A DNA stretch of 64,000 nucleotides from contig JAPOOG010000087.1 of NCBI GenBank assembly GCA_026713545.1, forward strand, positions 28,439 through 92,438, in the 5' to 3' direction. The translations under genes were made by a program, and so were the position numbers. This document shows, piece by piece, positions 49,010-58,129 of the stretch (positions are counted from its first letter, which is position 1; each line of letters begins with the position of its first letter). Source of the stretch: Bryobacterales bacterium (GTDB lineage: Bacteria; Acidobacteriota; Terriglobia; Bryobacterales; UBA6623). The notes under the pieces are model-generated. The model was given only the letters and a program-made list of their open reading frames with translations, ran no database searches and had not been told where the DNA came from.

Positions 49010-49095
49010 GGTCCGCTTGCTCCCATCGTCAGCAGGTTAAGGCCGTGAAGTCAGAGGCTAAAGGGTCGTCGGTAGCTTACACCCAGTGATGGAGT

Positions 49096-49290
49096 TTACG
49101 GGCGATGGACTCTCTGATGACCTGGAAGTCTTGCTTTTCCTATAACCAGCAGGACGTTGGGTCGGCCTCTGCGGACCGCGTCGCCGCCTCCTATCCCGCT
49201 GTATCCGGTCACAGCCAAGGCTACGATACCTGCCAAACCCGTCAAAAACACCCGCCGCGCCAACATGATGTTGGTTCTTTGAGGGTCCAT
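49096..49290 (-). pseudogene. Truncated sulfatase N-terminal remnant
   Basis: MLARRVFLTGLAGIVALAVTGYSGIGGGDAVRRGRPNVLLVIGKARLPGHQRVHRP*; Tat-like leader plus RPNVLLVI start of a sulfatase fold, then stop. Confidence 0.6.
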
Positions 49291-49311
49291 CGGGAAAAAC
49301 CGAGACTCAGC

Positions 49312-51672
49312 TCAGGCCTCCCTGTCGACTTGGTCCCGGCCGTCGGTCAGCCAGTCAAGAGTGATGCGCGTGAAGACGATTCTTTTGTAACCGTCCTTTT
49401 CATACAGCAGACCAATACTCCCGTCGGGCAAGACGGCTAGACAGGAATAAGCCGATCTGCCATAGTGGATGCACTTTGCTTCCGGCCAGCTCTCGCCCAT
49501 GTCATAACTGAGACGCACGACCATTCGCTGTCGCCGATTCTGATTCGGATCGCGAGGTATCGAAGCCGGGTTCGAAAACAACAGCCGATTGCGGCCGTCG
49601 GAACTGTTCCCGCTGTAACGTAACAGGCTGGATTGGCAGACCGGATCAACGAGCCGAGAGTCATTTTCGGGGACCGACCAGGTTCTGCCTGCGTCTTTGC
49701 TGAGCGCGACGGCTCGCTTCAGCGTACGTCGGCTGCTGCGCATGTTGATCATCAGCGAACCGTCATCTCGTTCGATCACTTGCCCCTCGTTCATCCCCTC
49801 TCCTACATCGCCGCCGATTTGCCAGCTTTCACCATGGTCGTCGCTCCAGACGACGTAAGGCGTTTGCTCGCCGGGCTGACCGTGATACATCGGCAGAATG
49901 AGTCTTCCTTCGCTTGTCTGGATGCCGACTCCCGGTCCTGCGGCGACTTCCGCCCACTCAGGCCTTTTCATTTGGGCTGTGAGGTCGATCGGTTCGGACC
50001 AAGTCTCTCCGTCATCGTCGCTGCTGATGGCGCGGATCATAACAGTGCGCCCTGTCAGACCCGGATCTGCGTTCTGTGAACCGATTCCTTCGGGGCAGTG
50101 CAGGTAGAAGAGCCAAATCCGTCCCGTTTCGCGGTCCACCAGACCGCATGCATTCGCAGCAGAACCAGCGCCGTTCTCGACGAGCCGTTGCATGGGCAGC
50201 CAAGACTGTCCTTGGTCGAAGCTGCGCTTCAACACCAGATCAATCTTGTTCGGTGCGTCACCCGGCTTGTCGACCCGTGCATCGCAAAACGCCAGCAATG
50301 TCTGTTGGGAAGAAGTCAGCAGGACCGGGATGCGGTATTGCGCCACACCATCCTCGCCGCTCACGAAAACGGAGACATCTTTTGGACGCGTGGACTGCGC
50401 CTCTTCAACCTGCTGCTTGAACGGCACTGCAAAATGTCGAGGGAGTATTGCGGTCGCAGCAAGCTCGTCGATTTCATCGAGAGTGAAGCGGGTGCTGATG
50501 ATTGAATTCACCTCACCCGGTTTGTGCGCGACATAATTCGACGAAACGAAAGTTCCATCCGGCAGCACTTCCAGTCCGGCGTAGCCGGTATCGCCGGATC
50601 TCCCATAGTGGCGTTGCAGAAGGAGCCGGTATTGACCCTCTCTGCCCTCGATAATGTCCTCGTAACGTCCGACCCAACCAACGAAGTGCTTGGCTGTGGG
50701 TGAGGTAGGGTTGCGATTGTCACGGACCGTGACGACCAATCGGCCGTCAGGTCCATAGCGGGCCACATGACGGTCACCATGCAGTGCGGCGGGAAGCTGC
50801 CGCATCTGCGACCAGGTTTCGCCCTCGTCGTTGGACACCATCCAGAGCCCCCCGTACTTCGAAGCGTTTTCTCTGATCAAACATAGAATCTGCGTCCCGT
50901 CAGGCGATCGCACTAATGCCGGCTCACAGGGCATTGCGCCTGGGAATCTCGAGTGTGCGCCTACGTTCTTTGGTTCGCACCATGTCAGACCACCGTCCTG
51001 GCTGATGGTCTGCGTCAAGACCAGCCCAAAGCCGTCATCAGTGTCGTAGCGGCTGTTATACAGCATCAAATGCCGGTTGCCTTTGATAGGGATGATCGAT
51101 TTCGGGGGTGCTGTGCCGAGGTGATCACCAAACATCGGCTCAAGAGGTGTCCATGTATGCCCATCGTCTTCGGATATCGACTGCATCATCACCGGATACG
51201 ACACGATGAGGATGAGTCGCGCCTTGCGACGCGAGTCTACGAGGCGGTGGATGGCCGGTGCATTGTGCGAGTGCGACAGGAAGTTATCAGGAGTCGGGAG
51301 GCGCCCGCTCCACGTCAGCCCTGCGTCGCTGCTTCGTTTCAGAATCGTGCCCGGGCCGCCATGGTCGAGTGGGTACGCAGCCATCATCGTTCGGCCGTCG
51401 GGAAACAGGACCGTATCCACTTGGCCGAGGTATTGTCCCGGTGTTTTCTCGATGATGACTTGGCGGCTTTCCTCTTGGGAGATGTCGATGATCGGTAGGC
51501 TGAAGGCCTGCAGTGCCGTGTTTCGAGTGGCCCCGCAACCAAGTGACAAACCGGTTGAGCCGGCCAGCCCTACGGAGCTGAACAGAAAAGCCCTTCGATT
51601 GACTTGCACCATGCCTTGAGCGAAACGCAAAAAGCCCACAGAGCGCACCCGGCGCAACAGGCGCCTCCTCAA
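49312..51672 (-). CDS. Sialidase/BNR-repeat exo-glycosidase-like protein (two tandem modules)
   Basis: 786 aa; RRAFLFSSVGLAGSTGLSLGCG leader; repeated Asp-box motifs SSDAGLTWSG, SEDDGHTWTP, SQDGGLTWCE, SNDEGETWSQ, SFDQGQSWLP, SDDDGETWSE, SKDAGRTWSV. Confidence 0.88.
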   Translation of the reverse strand: MRRRLLRRVRSVGFLRFAQGMVQVNRRAFLFSSVGLAGSTGLSLGCGATRNTALQAFSLPIIDISQEESRQVIIEKTPGQYLGQVDTVLFPDGRTMMAAYPLDHGGPGTILKRSSDAGLTWSGRLPTPDNFLSHSHNAPAIHRLVDSRRKARLILIVSYPVMMQSISEDDGHTWTPLEPMFGDHLGTAPPKSIIPIKGNRHLMLYNSRYDTDDGFGLVLTQTISQDGGLTWCEPKNVGAHSRFPGAMPCEPALVRSPDGTQILCLIRENASKYGGLWMVSNDEGETWSQMRQLPAALHGDRHVARYGPDGRLVVTVRDNRNPTSPTAKHFVGWVGRYEDIIEGREGQYRLLLQRHYGRSGDTGYAGLEVLPDGTFVSSNYVAHKPGEVNSIISTRFTLDEIDELAATAILPRHFAVPFKQQVEEAQSTRPKDVSVFVSGEDGVAQYRIPVLLTSSQQTLLAFCDARVDKPGDAPNKIDLVLKRSFDQGQSWLPMQRLVENGAGSAANACGLVDRETGRIWLFYLHCPEGIGSQNADPGLTGRTVMIRAISSDDDGETWSEPIDLTAQMKRPEWAEVAAGPGVGIQTSEGRLILPMYHGQPGEQTPYVVWSDDHGESWQIGGDVGEGMNEGQVIERDDGSLMINMRSSRRTLKRAVALSKDAGRTWSVPENDSRLVDPVCQSSLLRYSGNSSDGRNRLLFSNPASIPRDPNQNRRQRMVVRLSYDMGESWPEAKCIHYGRSAYSCLAVLPDGSIGLLYEKDGYKRIVFTRITLDWLTDGRDQVDREA

Positions 51673-51675
51673 CTA

Positions 51676-51843
51676 GGCTTGTGTTTCGCCTCGATCCTTT
51701 CCATCCGAAAGCCAGTTTAATCTAGAGCGGGTAAAGACGATCCACGAGTATCCATTTTTTCGTACAGCAGGCCGACGCTCTTGTCCGGCAGCACAGTATG
51801 GCAAGAATAAGCTGATGTCTGGTAGTACAGGCACTCGGCTGCG
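51676..51843 (-). pseudogene. Frameshifted C-terminal remnant of a second sialidase-like gene
   Basis: Minus strand: AECLYYQTSAYSCHTVLPDKSVGLLYEK (shift at A6 run) NGYSWIVFTRSRLNWLSDGKDRGETQA*, aligning with the intact C-terminus AKCIHYGRSAYSCLAVLPDGSIGLLYEKDGYKRIVFTRITLDWLTDGRDQVDREA*. Confidence 0.88.
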
Positions 51844-51852
51844 GACGTGAGG

Positions 51853-54039
51853 CTACCGAGACTCACGCAACTGCTCCCTCAGGATGCGTGCCCGCTCGAA
51901 CAGCGGTTCAGCCTGCAGCGCTATATCAAGATGCTCCGCGGCCGCGTCGGGATCTCCCCTTGAGGCAAGCACCACCGCCAGGTTGTAACGCGCGCCGGCA
52001 TGGTCCGTTTTGCTTCGAATGGCATCCCGCCATTGACTCATAGCCGCATCAGTGTCTCCGCGGCTCGCCAGGATGACTCCGAGGTTGAAACGCGCTTCTG
52101 CCAAGTCAGGTTGGAGGCGGATCGCGTTGCGGATAGCAGACTCCGCCTCGTCCATGCGCCCAAGTTCCGCCAGCGCTCCTCCCAGATTGTTATGAAGCTC
52201 AGGGAGGTAGGGATCGAGCTTTATGGCCTCCCGGGCTAATTCCGCAGATTCCTCGAACATCGACTGCCGGGCAAAGTCGAGCCCCCTCTCCTTGGGATTC
52301 CTCGGATCGTCCGGTTCCATTTCCATGGCCTGCTTCAGCACCCGCTGAGCTTCGCGATGGTTACCTGCCCGTGACAGAACAGAGCCCAGACGCGTCCGTG
52401 CAAGCCCGAAGCCCGGGTCTCGAACCAGTGCTTGCTCGAACCAATGCACCGATTCGTCGAGGCGGCCCGACTCCTCAAGAGCCACTGCCAGATTGAAGTA
52501 GAACCCTGCCTCGGCGGGTTTCTGGCGTTGAAGCGCTGATCTGAGGTGGGCGATGCCTTGGTCGCGATTCGAACCTTGAGCGATTTGCGCGAGGGCTATA
52601 TACAGCTCGTCAGTAGAGTCCAACGGCGATTCGGGGTAGTACAGCGTCACCTCGCCTCGGTACGCCGTCTCCGCGAGAGTGCTCTTTTCGCGTTTCGGTT
52701 CCAATAGACCGTTGGGTGGCACGGCCTGAATCAGGTGGTCCGTCATGACGGCCTGAACTACGTCGTCTGTCCGCCGTTTTGGCATGTGACAGCCGGAGCA
52801 GCCAGAGGCGGCTGGGTGTATGCCGACAGATTCGAGTTTCGAAAGCCGAGCTTGGTGACAGGTTAGGCAAGCGGCATCGAATTGACGGGAAGATCTCTCG
52901 TCGCCGGGGTTCCGGTGAGGGTCATGACAAGTAGTGCACGTCATCGCCTCACCGCTCGAAATGAAGCACTTTGACTCCCGGAGGCGGTACGCGGAATGAT
53001 TGATTTCGAACTTGTCGTCCCACCCGCTGTTCGAATCATGGTCGAAGTGCAACGCATAGTCGGCGAGGGGTTGGCCCGGCCGGAAGGAGAAGTATCCCCG
53101 CCCGTACTTGCGGACGATGTTGGGGAGAGGGCGGCTCGTGGTTTCCAGATGACATTGAAGGCATACCTCCATCTGGCGTCTTGCTGGCAGTTTTCCCGGA
53201 TTGACGATCGACCATTCCCCTGCCTCAAGCGCGTCCGAACCGGCGGTAACAGCGTCCACATGGGCCGATCCCGGTCCGTGACACCTTTGGCAGTCGATAC
53301 CCTCGGGAATCCCACCTTGGTAGACAGGGCGTTTGCCAAGTTGGTCCGCGCCGGGCTCGATCGCCGGGTAGCCGTTGTGGCAGAACATGCAGTCGAACGA
53401 GATGACGCGCTGGAACCCGTCGTGGTTTGGCCTGTCGTATCCCGGGCTCATGCCCCAGTGGCCGCCGTCCTCCGAGTACCAGCCGAGAGGCAGTTGAGTC
53501 AGCTTTCCCAAAGACGAAAGATTGAGGTAGCTGCGGGCGTGATTCCCGGAACCCATCACGAAGTGGATCTCCTTTTCAAGAACGTTCGTTTCGCGTCCCT
53601 GAGGCCCCTTCTGATAGCGGCGCTGGAAGTACCGGCCGTTGCGCTGCGTCATCACGTAGTAGCGATCCGATGCCAGGTGGTAGAAGGGCTCTTCGGCTGC
53701 GTAGTCTTCGATGGTATTGGCCGGACCAGGGCGGTAGAAAGACCGAGACATTCCGGTCTCGCGATAGGTCTGCCAGATTTCCGCATGACAGCCTGCGCAG
53801 ACCGCAGGTTCAACGTAACGGGCTGCGGCACCTGAATCCGATGAACTTAGATTTTTCGGCGCCGGAGTCGAATCGGCAACCCTGATCCAGACCCATAGCA
53901 CCGTCACGAACAGAGCCACCATGGCGAGCGAGGCCAGCACGGCTGAGGGCGCCATGTGACGCTTCTCGCAAGGGCTTGCTCTGAGATTTCGTGCTGGATG
54001 CTGCTCCTGCCGTCGTTCCCGTTTTTTCGCGCGTCCCAC
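51853..54039 (-). CDS. Multiheme cytochrome c / tetratricopeptide repeat protein
   Basis: 728 aa; TM anchor; CAGCH, CMFCH, CQRCH, CLQCH, CTTCH, CLTCH, CSGCH heme motifs; C-terminal TPRs (LHNNLGGALAELGRMDEAESAIRNAIRLQPDLAEARFNLGVILASRGDTDAA). Confidence 0.93.
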   Translation of the reverse strand: MGRAKKRERRQEQHPARNLRASPCEKRHMAPSAVLASLAMVALFVTVLWVWIRVADSTPAPKNLSSSDSGAAARYVEPAVCAGCHAEIWQTYRETGMSRSFYRPGPANTIEDYAAEEPFYHLASDRYYVMTQRNGRYFQRRYQKGPQGRETNVLEKEIHFVMGSGNHARSYLNLSSLGKLTQLPLGWYSEDGGHWGMSPGYDRPNHDGFQRVISFDCMFCHNGYPAIEPGADQLGKRPVYQGGIPEGIDCQRCHGPGSAHVDAVTAGSDALEAGEWSIVNPGKLPARRQMEVCLQCHLETTSRPLPNIVRKYGRGYFSFRPGQPLADYALHFDHDSNSGWDDKFEINHSAYRLRESKCFISSGEAMTCTTCHDPHRNPGDERSSRQFDAACLTCHQARLSKLESVGIHPAASGCSGCHMPKRRTDDVVQAVMTDHLIQAVPPNGLLEPKREKSTLAETAYRGEVTLYYPESPLDSTDELYIALAQIAQGSNRDQGIAHLRSALQRQKPAEAGFYFNLAVALEESGRLDESVHWFEQALVRDPGFGLARTRLGSVLSRAGNHREAQRVLKQAMEMEPDDPRNPKERGLDFARQSMFEESAELAREAIKLDPYLPELHNNLGGALAELGRMDEAESAIRNAIRLQPDLAEARFNLGVILASRGDTDAAMSQWRDAIRSKTDHAGARYNLAVVLASRGDPDAAAEHLDIALQAEPLFERARILREQLRESR

Positions 54040-54266
54040 AGCGGTCTTGAGTATGTCCCGACCCGATGGAATTTACCGTAACTCCTCGCCGGCTTGCAAG
54101 CAGCCTCGCGCAGTCCCTGTCCGGATCGTGGCACAAGTGGGGACCCGGTCTTCTCCTCTTGGCTTTCTGGTGAGTGGCCCTGGATTGGCGCCCACTCTTG
54201 CGAAAGCCCGGACTCGACAAGCAGTGGGGAGTTGCACTCCTGCGCCGGCGACAGCCGCATCTCCTT

Positions 54267-55709
54267 TCAGCGCTTCAGCCTGGGGAGCAGGCCGACGGCG
54301 GCCGCCACGAGCAGCAAGGTCGAGACGCTGGCCGCCAGCGCCGGCAACGCCGTTTGTATCGTCGTGGGGAGCGCTGGGAAAGGCGGTTCCGAACCCCAGT
54401 AGAAGTTGAGGATCAAGATAAAGGCCAGGATCACCAGCACCCCCGCGCGAATGATTCGACTGATGGGCGCGTGCCAAGCTCGCGTGCCCAAACGAACCTG
54501 CCGCCTTACTCGCAGCCCGTACCAGATAGTCACTCCGAAGATTGCGGCGGCGCACATGAGGAAGATCCGGGCCCAGGTGTCTGGAATCTCCATCCGGCTC
54601 GTCCGATGCGGTTCAGGAAGCGGTGTTCCATCCCGGCTCCGAACGATCGCCCGGGCAATTTCACCGGCACGACTGGTTCCCATGTTCACGAGGACCGCTG
54701 CGCCGATGCCCCGCTCCGGAGCCAGCACGACCGCGGTGTCGGCGCCCCATAGGCTCCCGGTATGCTCGAGAACGACTTGGTTGTCCATCCACTCGGTCTC
54801 GTTGCTCACGTTCCAGCCCAGATCGTAGTCCGGGCCTAGCTGGTCCCACCAGGCAGCGCGGGAGTTCGGGTCGCCGGCGTGGGTGGAGATGGAGTCCAGC
54901 CTGGAGGTCATGGGGTCCAGCATGGACACCATGTACACGCCCATATCCTCCGCACTCGCCTTGATACGGGAACTGCCGTACCAGCCCAGAAAGCGCGAGG
55001 GGCTGACTCGGACTCGTCCCCACTGCCACTCGTGAGGGGATGCGCCTTCCCATGAACGCGCCACTTCTTCTTGCAACGTAGTCCGGTGCATGCCGAGAGG
55101 CTGGAACACCGACTCCCGCATGTAGCTGGTGAACGCGGCGCCCGCCATACGCTGGATGACGGCAGCCAGCAACACGTAGTTGCTATTGGCGTAAGAGAAC
55201 GTCGAGCCCGGAGTACTCTCGAGGACCGCATGGGCCAGCATCCGAACCGCGGCGCCCAAATCGAGGTTACCGGCCTGCCCGCAGCAAGGCGCGAGGAAGT
55301 CGTGTCGGCGGCGCAAGCCGCTGCGATGCCGGATCAGATGGCTGAGAGTGACACCTTGCCAGCCACCATCGAGTTCGGGAAGGTATTCGCTCACGACCGA
55401 GTCACGGTCGACAGCTCCGTCTTGCTCGAGTCGCAGGATCGCGAGAGCGGTGAACCCCTTGCTGACTGAAGCCAGCTCCATCGGGGTCTCGACTCGAAGC
55501 GGTTGCCTCGACTCGGAGTTCCGCACGCCGTAAGCCCGCAGGTAGGAGACCTTGCCTTCCTCGACCAGGGCAAGGGAAAGACCGGGAATCCCGTTCAGTT
55601 CCATCTCATGCTCGACGTAGCGATCGATTTCCACATCGGCTGCGGCATTCGCTGCCGTGGAGCCCGCGAGCAACACGGCGACAAGGAACAGGTGGCGCAC
55701 ACACAGCAT
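54267..55709 (-). CDS. Serine hydrolase (class C beta-lactamase-related) with C-terminal TM segments
   Basis: 480 aa; MELASVSKGFTALAIL (SxxK), FSYANSNYVLLAAVI (YxN), VLEHTGSLWGADTAVVLAPERG. Confidence 0.92.
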   Translation of the reverse strand: MLCVRHLFLVAVLLAGSTAANAAADVEIDRYVEHEMELNGIPGLSLALVEEGKVSYLRAYGVRNSESRQPLRVETPMELASVSKGFTALAILRLEQDGAVDRDSVVSEYLPELDGGWQGVTLSHLIRHRSGLRRRHDFLAPCCGQAGNLDLGAAVRMLAHAVLESTPGSTFSYANSNYVLLAAVIQRMAGAAFTSYMRESVFQPLGMHRTTLQEEVARSWEGASPHEWQWGRVRVSPSRFLGWYGSSRIKASAEDMGVYMVSMLDPMTSRLDSISTHAGDPNSRAAWWDQLGPDYDLGWNVSNETEWMDNQVVLEHTGSLWGADTAVVLAPERGIGAAVLVNMGTSRAGEIARAIVRSRDGTPLPEPHRTSRMEIPDTWARIFLMCAAAIFGVTIWYGLRVRRQVRLGTRAWHAPISRIIRAGVLVILAFILILNFYWGSEPPFPALPTTIQTALPALAASVSTLLLVAAAVGLLPRLKR

Positions 55710-56049
55710 TCTACGGTTGCCGAAGAAGTTGGCAAGTTCTGTGCGGATTTCAGCAGCGGTGATGATCTTTCAGCCAGGATTAGATAGTGATTCCCTGAAC
55801 CCGCGGATGCCGTGGAAGCGGCCTGAGTGCCGGTTTTCTTCCAGAAATTCAACTTGCAAGCCTCTATGCCCTGCCAGCGCCGCTTTCGGGCAGCTTTTTT
55901 CTACAGGCCTTTTCCTATTGGCGCGAGGCTGTGGAGAAACCGGTTGCATGAGATCCCAGGACATTCGAGACGAGGTCCGTTGTGTGAAAATCACATCTGA
56001 CGACCCTGCGTGAAGAGCTGGGAGCACGTTGCGGCCGGTGGTGGGGTGA

Positions 56050-56808
56050 ATGCAAACATCGATTCTTGAAAACAGAACGGCTCTGATCACTGGCGGGTCA
56101 CGAGGGATCGGGCTGGCCATCGCTCGGCGAGTGCTTACCCTTGGCGGCAACGTTTGTCTGACAAGCCGCAAGCAAGCCGGTCTCGACGAGGCTCTCAACG
56201 CTCTCGAGGCAGGTCCACGGGCCATCGCTGTCGCCGGTTCGTCGGCCGACGCGGAGCACCGCCAAAGGGCCGTGGCAAGAACGATCGAAGCATTCGGAAC
56301 GCTGGACCTGCTCGTCAACAACGCCGCTACGAACCCGCAGTACGGCACGTTGGTCGAGGCGGAGGCGGACGCCGTTCGGAAGATCCTCGAGGTCAATGTC
56401 ATGGGCCCGCTGGGCTGGATTCAAGAAGCCTGGCAACAGCGGATGTCCGATTCAGGCGGAGCGATTCTCAATGTCGCTTCCGTCAACGGCCTTCGTACGG
56501 TCGAGAAAGTCGGCGCATACAACGTGAGCAAGGCCGCCGTGGTCCAACTCACACGGCAAATGGCTCTGGAGTTGGCGCCGAAGATACGGGTCAATGCGGT
56601 CGCGCCCGGCTTGGTGAAGACCAAATTTGCCCGTGTGCTCTGGGAGGGCCGTGAGGAGGAGGCTGCTGCGGCGTATCCTCTCGGCCGGCTTGGCGAGCCG
56701 GAGGATGTAGCAGGTATTGCCTGTTTTCTGCTGAGCGACGACGCTTCCTGGATCACGGGCGCTACGGTGGTTGTTGATGGCGGCGTACTGCTTGCCCAGC
56801 CCGAGTAG
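56050..56808 (+). CDS. SDR family oxidoreductase
   Basis: 252 aa; ALITGGSRGIGLAIARRV, LVNNAATNPQYG, YNVSKAAVVQLTRQMALELAPKIRVNAVAPGLVKTKFA. Confidence 0.95.
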   Translation: MQTSILENRTALITGGSRGIGLAIARRVLTLGGNVCLTSRKQAGLDEALNALEAGPRAIAVAGSSADAEHRQRAVARTIEAFGTLDLLVNNAATNPQYGTLVEAEADAVRKILEVNVMGPLGWIQEAWQQRMSDSGGAILNVASVNGLRTVEKVGAYNVSKAAVVQLTRQMALELAPKIRVNAVAPGLVKTKFARVLWEGREEEAAAAYPLGRLGEPEDVAGIACFLLSDDASWITGATVVVDGGVLLAQPE

Positions 56809-56852
56809 CAGCAGCTTCCGGAGTCCTGCTTGTTATCCTGTTAGCTACGCGC

Positions 56853-57332
56853 TTGGCGACCGCTGAGAAGCGTGCAGCCGCTGGAGGAGTTCCCCGCTTG
56901 GACGACTACATCATCATTCCGATCGGTGTCATTCTGTTGCTCGGATTCGTATTTTGGCTCAACACGCGTCTACGCCAGTCGAAGTGGGTCCGGCGGGCTG
57001 AGATGCAGAAGCAGTTCATCGATCGATTCGGTTCCGCCGCAGAACTCAACGAGTTTCTGAGCACTGAACACGGTCGCAGCGTCTTTGAAGACAGCCTCAC
57101 GGAACGCAAGGATCAGCGTCTGAAGGTTCTCGGGGTCATGCGGACGGGCATTGTGCTTGTCTGCCTCGGGGTCGGGTTCGTCCTTCTGTTGGACGACGAC
57201 CCCAGCACGATTTTTCCAGCAACGATCTGTTTGTCGCTGGGCATCGGGTTTCTGTTGGCGGCGCTGATCTCCTACCGGGCCGCCAAGAGTCTGAGAGTCG
57301 TCGCGGAGAAACGGCCCGCTTCTGAGGCATAG
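56853..57332 (+). CDS. Hypothetical membrane protein
   Basis: 159 aa, about three TM segments (YIIIPIGVILLLGFVFWLN; TGIVLVCLGVGFVLLL; TICLSLGIGFLLAALISY). Confidence 0.7.
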   Translation: MATAEKRAAAGGVPRLDDYIIIPIGVILLLGFVFWLNTRLRQSKWVRRAEMQKQFIDRFGSAAELNEFLSTEHGRSVFEDSLTERKDQRLKVLGVMRTGIVLVCLGVGFVLLLDDDPSTIFPATICLSLGIGFLLAALISYRAAKSLRVVAEKRPASEA

Positions 57333-57510
57333 CCTCCATTTCTCACCATCTGACGGCCGAAGCACGCGATAAGACCGCCATGACTTCGTTGCGCTTGCTT
57401 GCCGTGCTCGATGTACCGTCAGTACACCTGCGCGCGCCAAGCGGCGCGCGCCTCGTCCTGAAGGCCCTCTCACGCACTTCGCCTCGCCGCGTGGTGAGAA
57501 ATGGAGGCTT
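57330..57510. repeat. Dispersed TIR repeat family 1, copy C
   Basis: TAGCCTCCATTTCTCACCA ... TGGTGAGAAATGGAGGCTTA inverted ends; interior GACGGCCGAAGCACGCGATAAGACCGCCATGACTTCGTTGCGCTTGC shared with copy A. Confidence 0.93.
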
Positions 57511-57525
57511 AGGCGGAGCGGAGCA

Positions 57526-57762
57526 ATGACAAAGCCGCCAACACCTGACGATCCCGGCGCGGGCCGACTCCCGTTTTGGGACATCGACCTGTTGACGCAC
57601 CTTGTTGTCATCATGGTGGCCGGAGTGGGACTTGCGTGGCCTTACTTCGACGATTCTCCGCGGCAACTCCTGCTGCGCTTGCCTGCCTCCCCCGCTCTGA
57701 TCGTTACGATTGCCGGCTGCTACGCGGCTCTGTTCATCCACCGATCGCCGGAGCGTCCTTAG
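57526..57762 (+). CDS. Small hypothetical membrane protein
   Basis: 78 aa; FWDIDLLTHLVVIMVAGVGLAWPYF ... LIVTIAGCYAALFIHRS. Confidence 0.6.
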   Translation: MTKPPTPDDPGAGRLPFWDIDLLTHLVVIMVAGVGLAWPYFDDSPRQLLLRLPASPALIVTIAGCYAALFIHRSPERP

Positions 57763-58129
57763 CACGCAGGACGGATGCCGAGTACGCTTCCCGGTTCGAT
57801 GGCCTCTTGCCCAACAGCGATGCCGTGGGACAGATGACGAAGTAAGGCATCGACAGCGCGGTGAGGGAGCGGAGCTTGCGGGGGGATGGCTTCGGGTTTG
57901 AAAGGATTCACTCTCGAAATCAACTCCCTTCAACAGGGTCCGAGTAGCCGCACAAGGACGACAGCATCAGGAGAGCCGTCTGCATGGCGGCCTGCTCGTC
58001 TGGTACCTTTCGGCCATTCTGGTGGTTCTGCACCGCATACGGGGTCGGAGGCTCTCTTTGTAAGGTGCGTAACATCAACAACTTGTACTTTGGCACTCTG
58101 ATTGCCACAGTAACGGCGGAGACAACGCC

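Noticed and set aside
57343-57933. Minus ORFs 56970..57614, 57343..57933, 9498..10019 and 62033..62293 sharing SPRGEVKC.../SLHFSPRGEAKC... peptides
   Set aside because: Shared sequence comes from the non-coding TIR repeat; the frames differ between copies so no conserved protein is implied.
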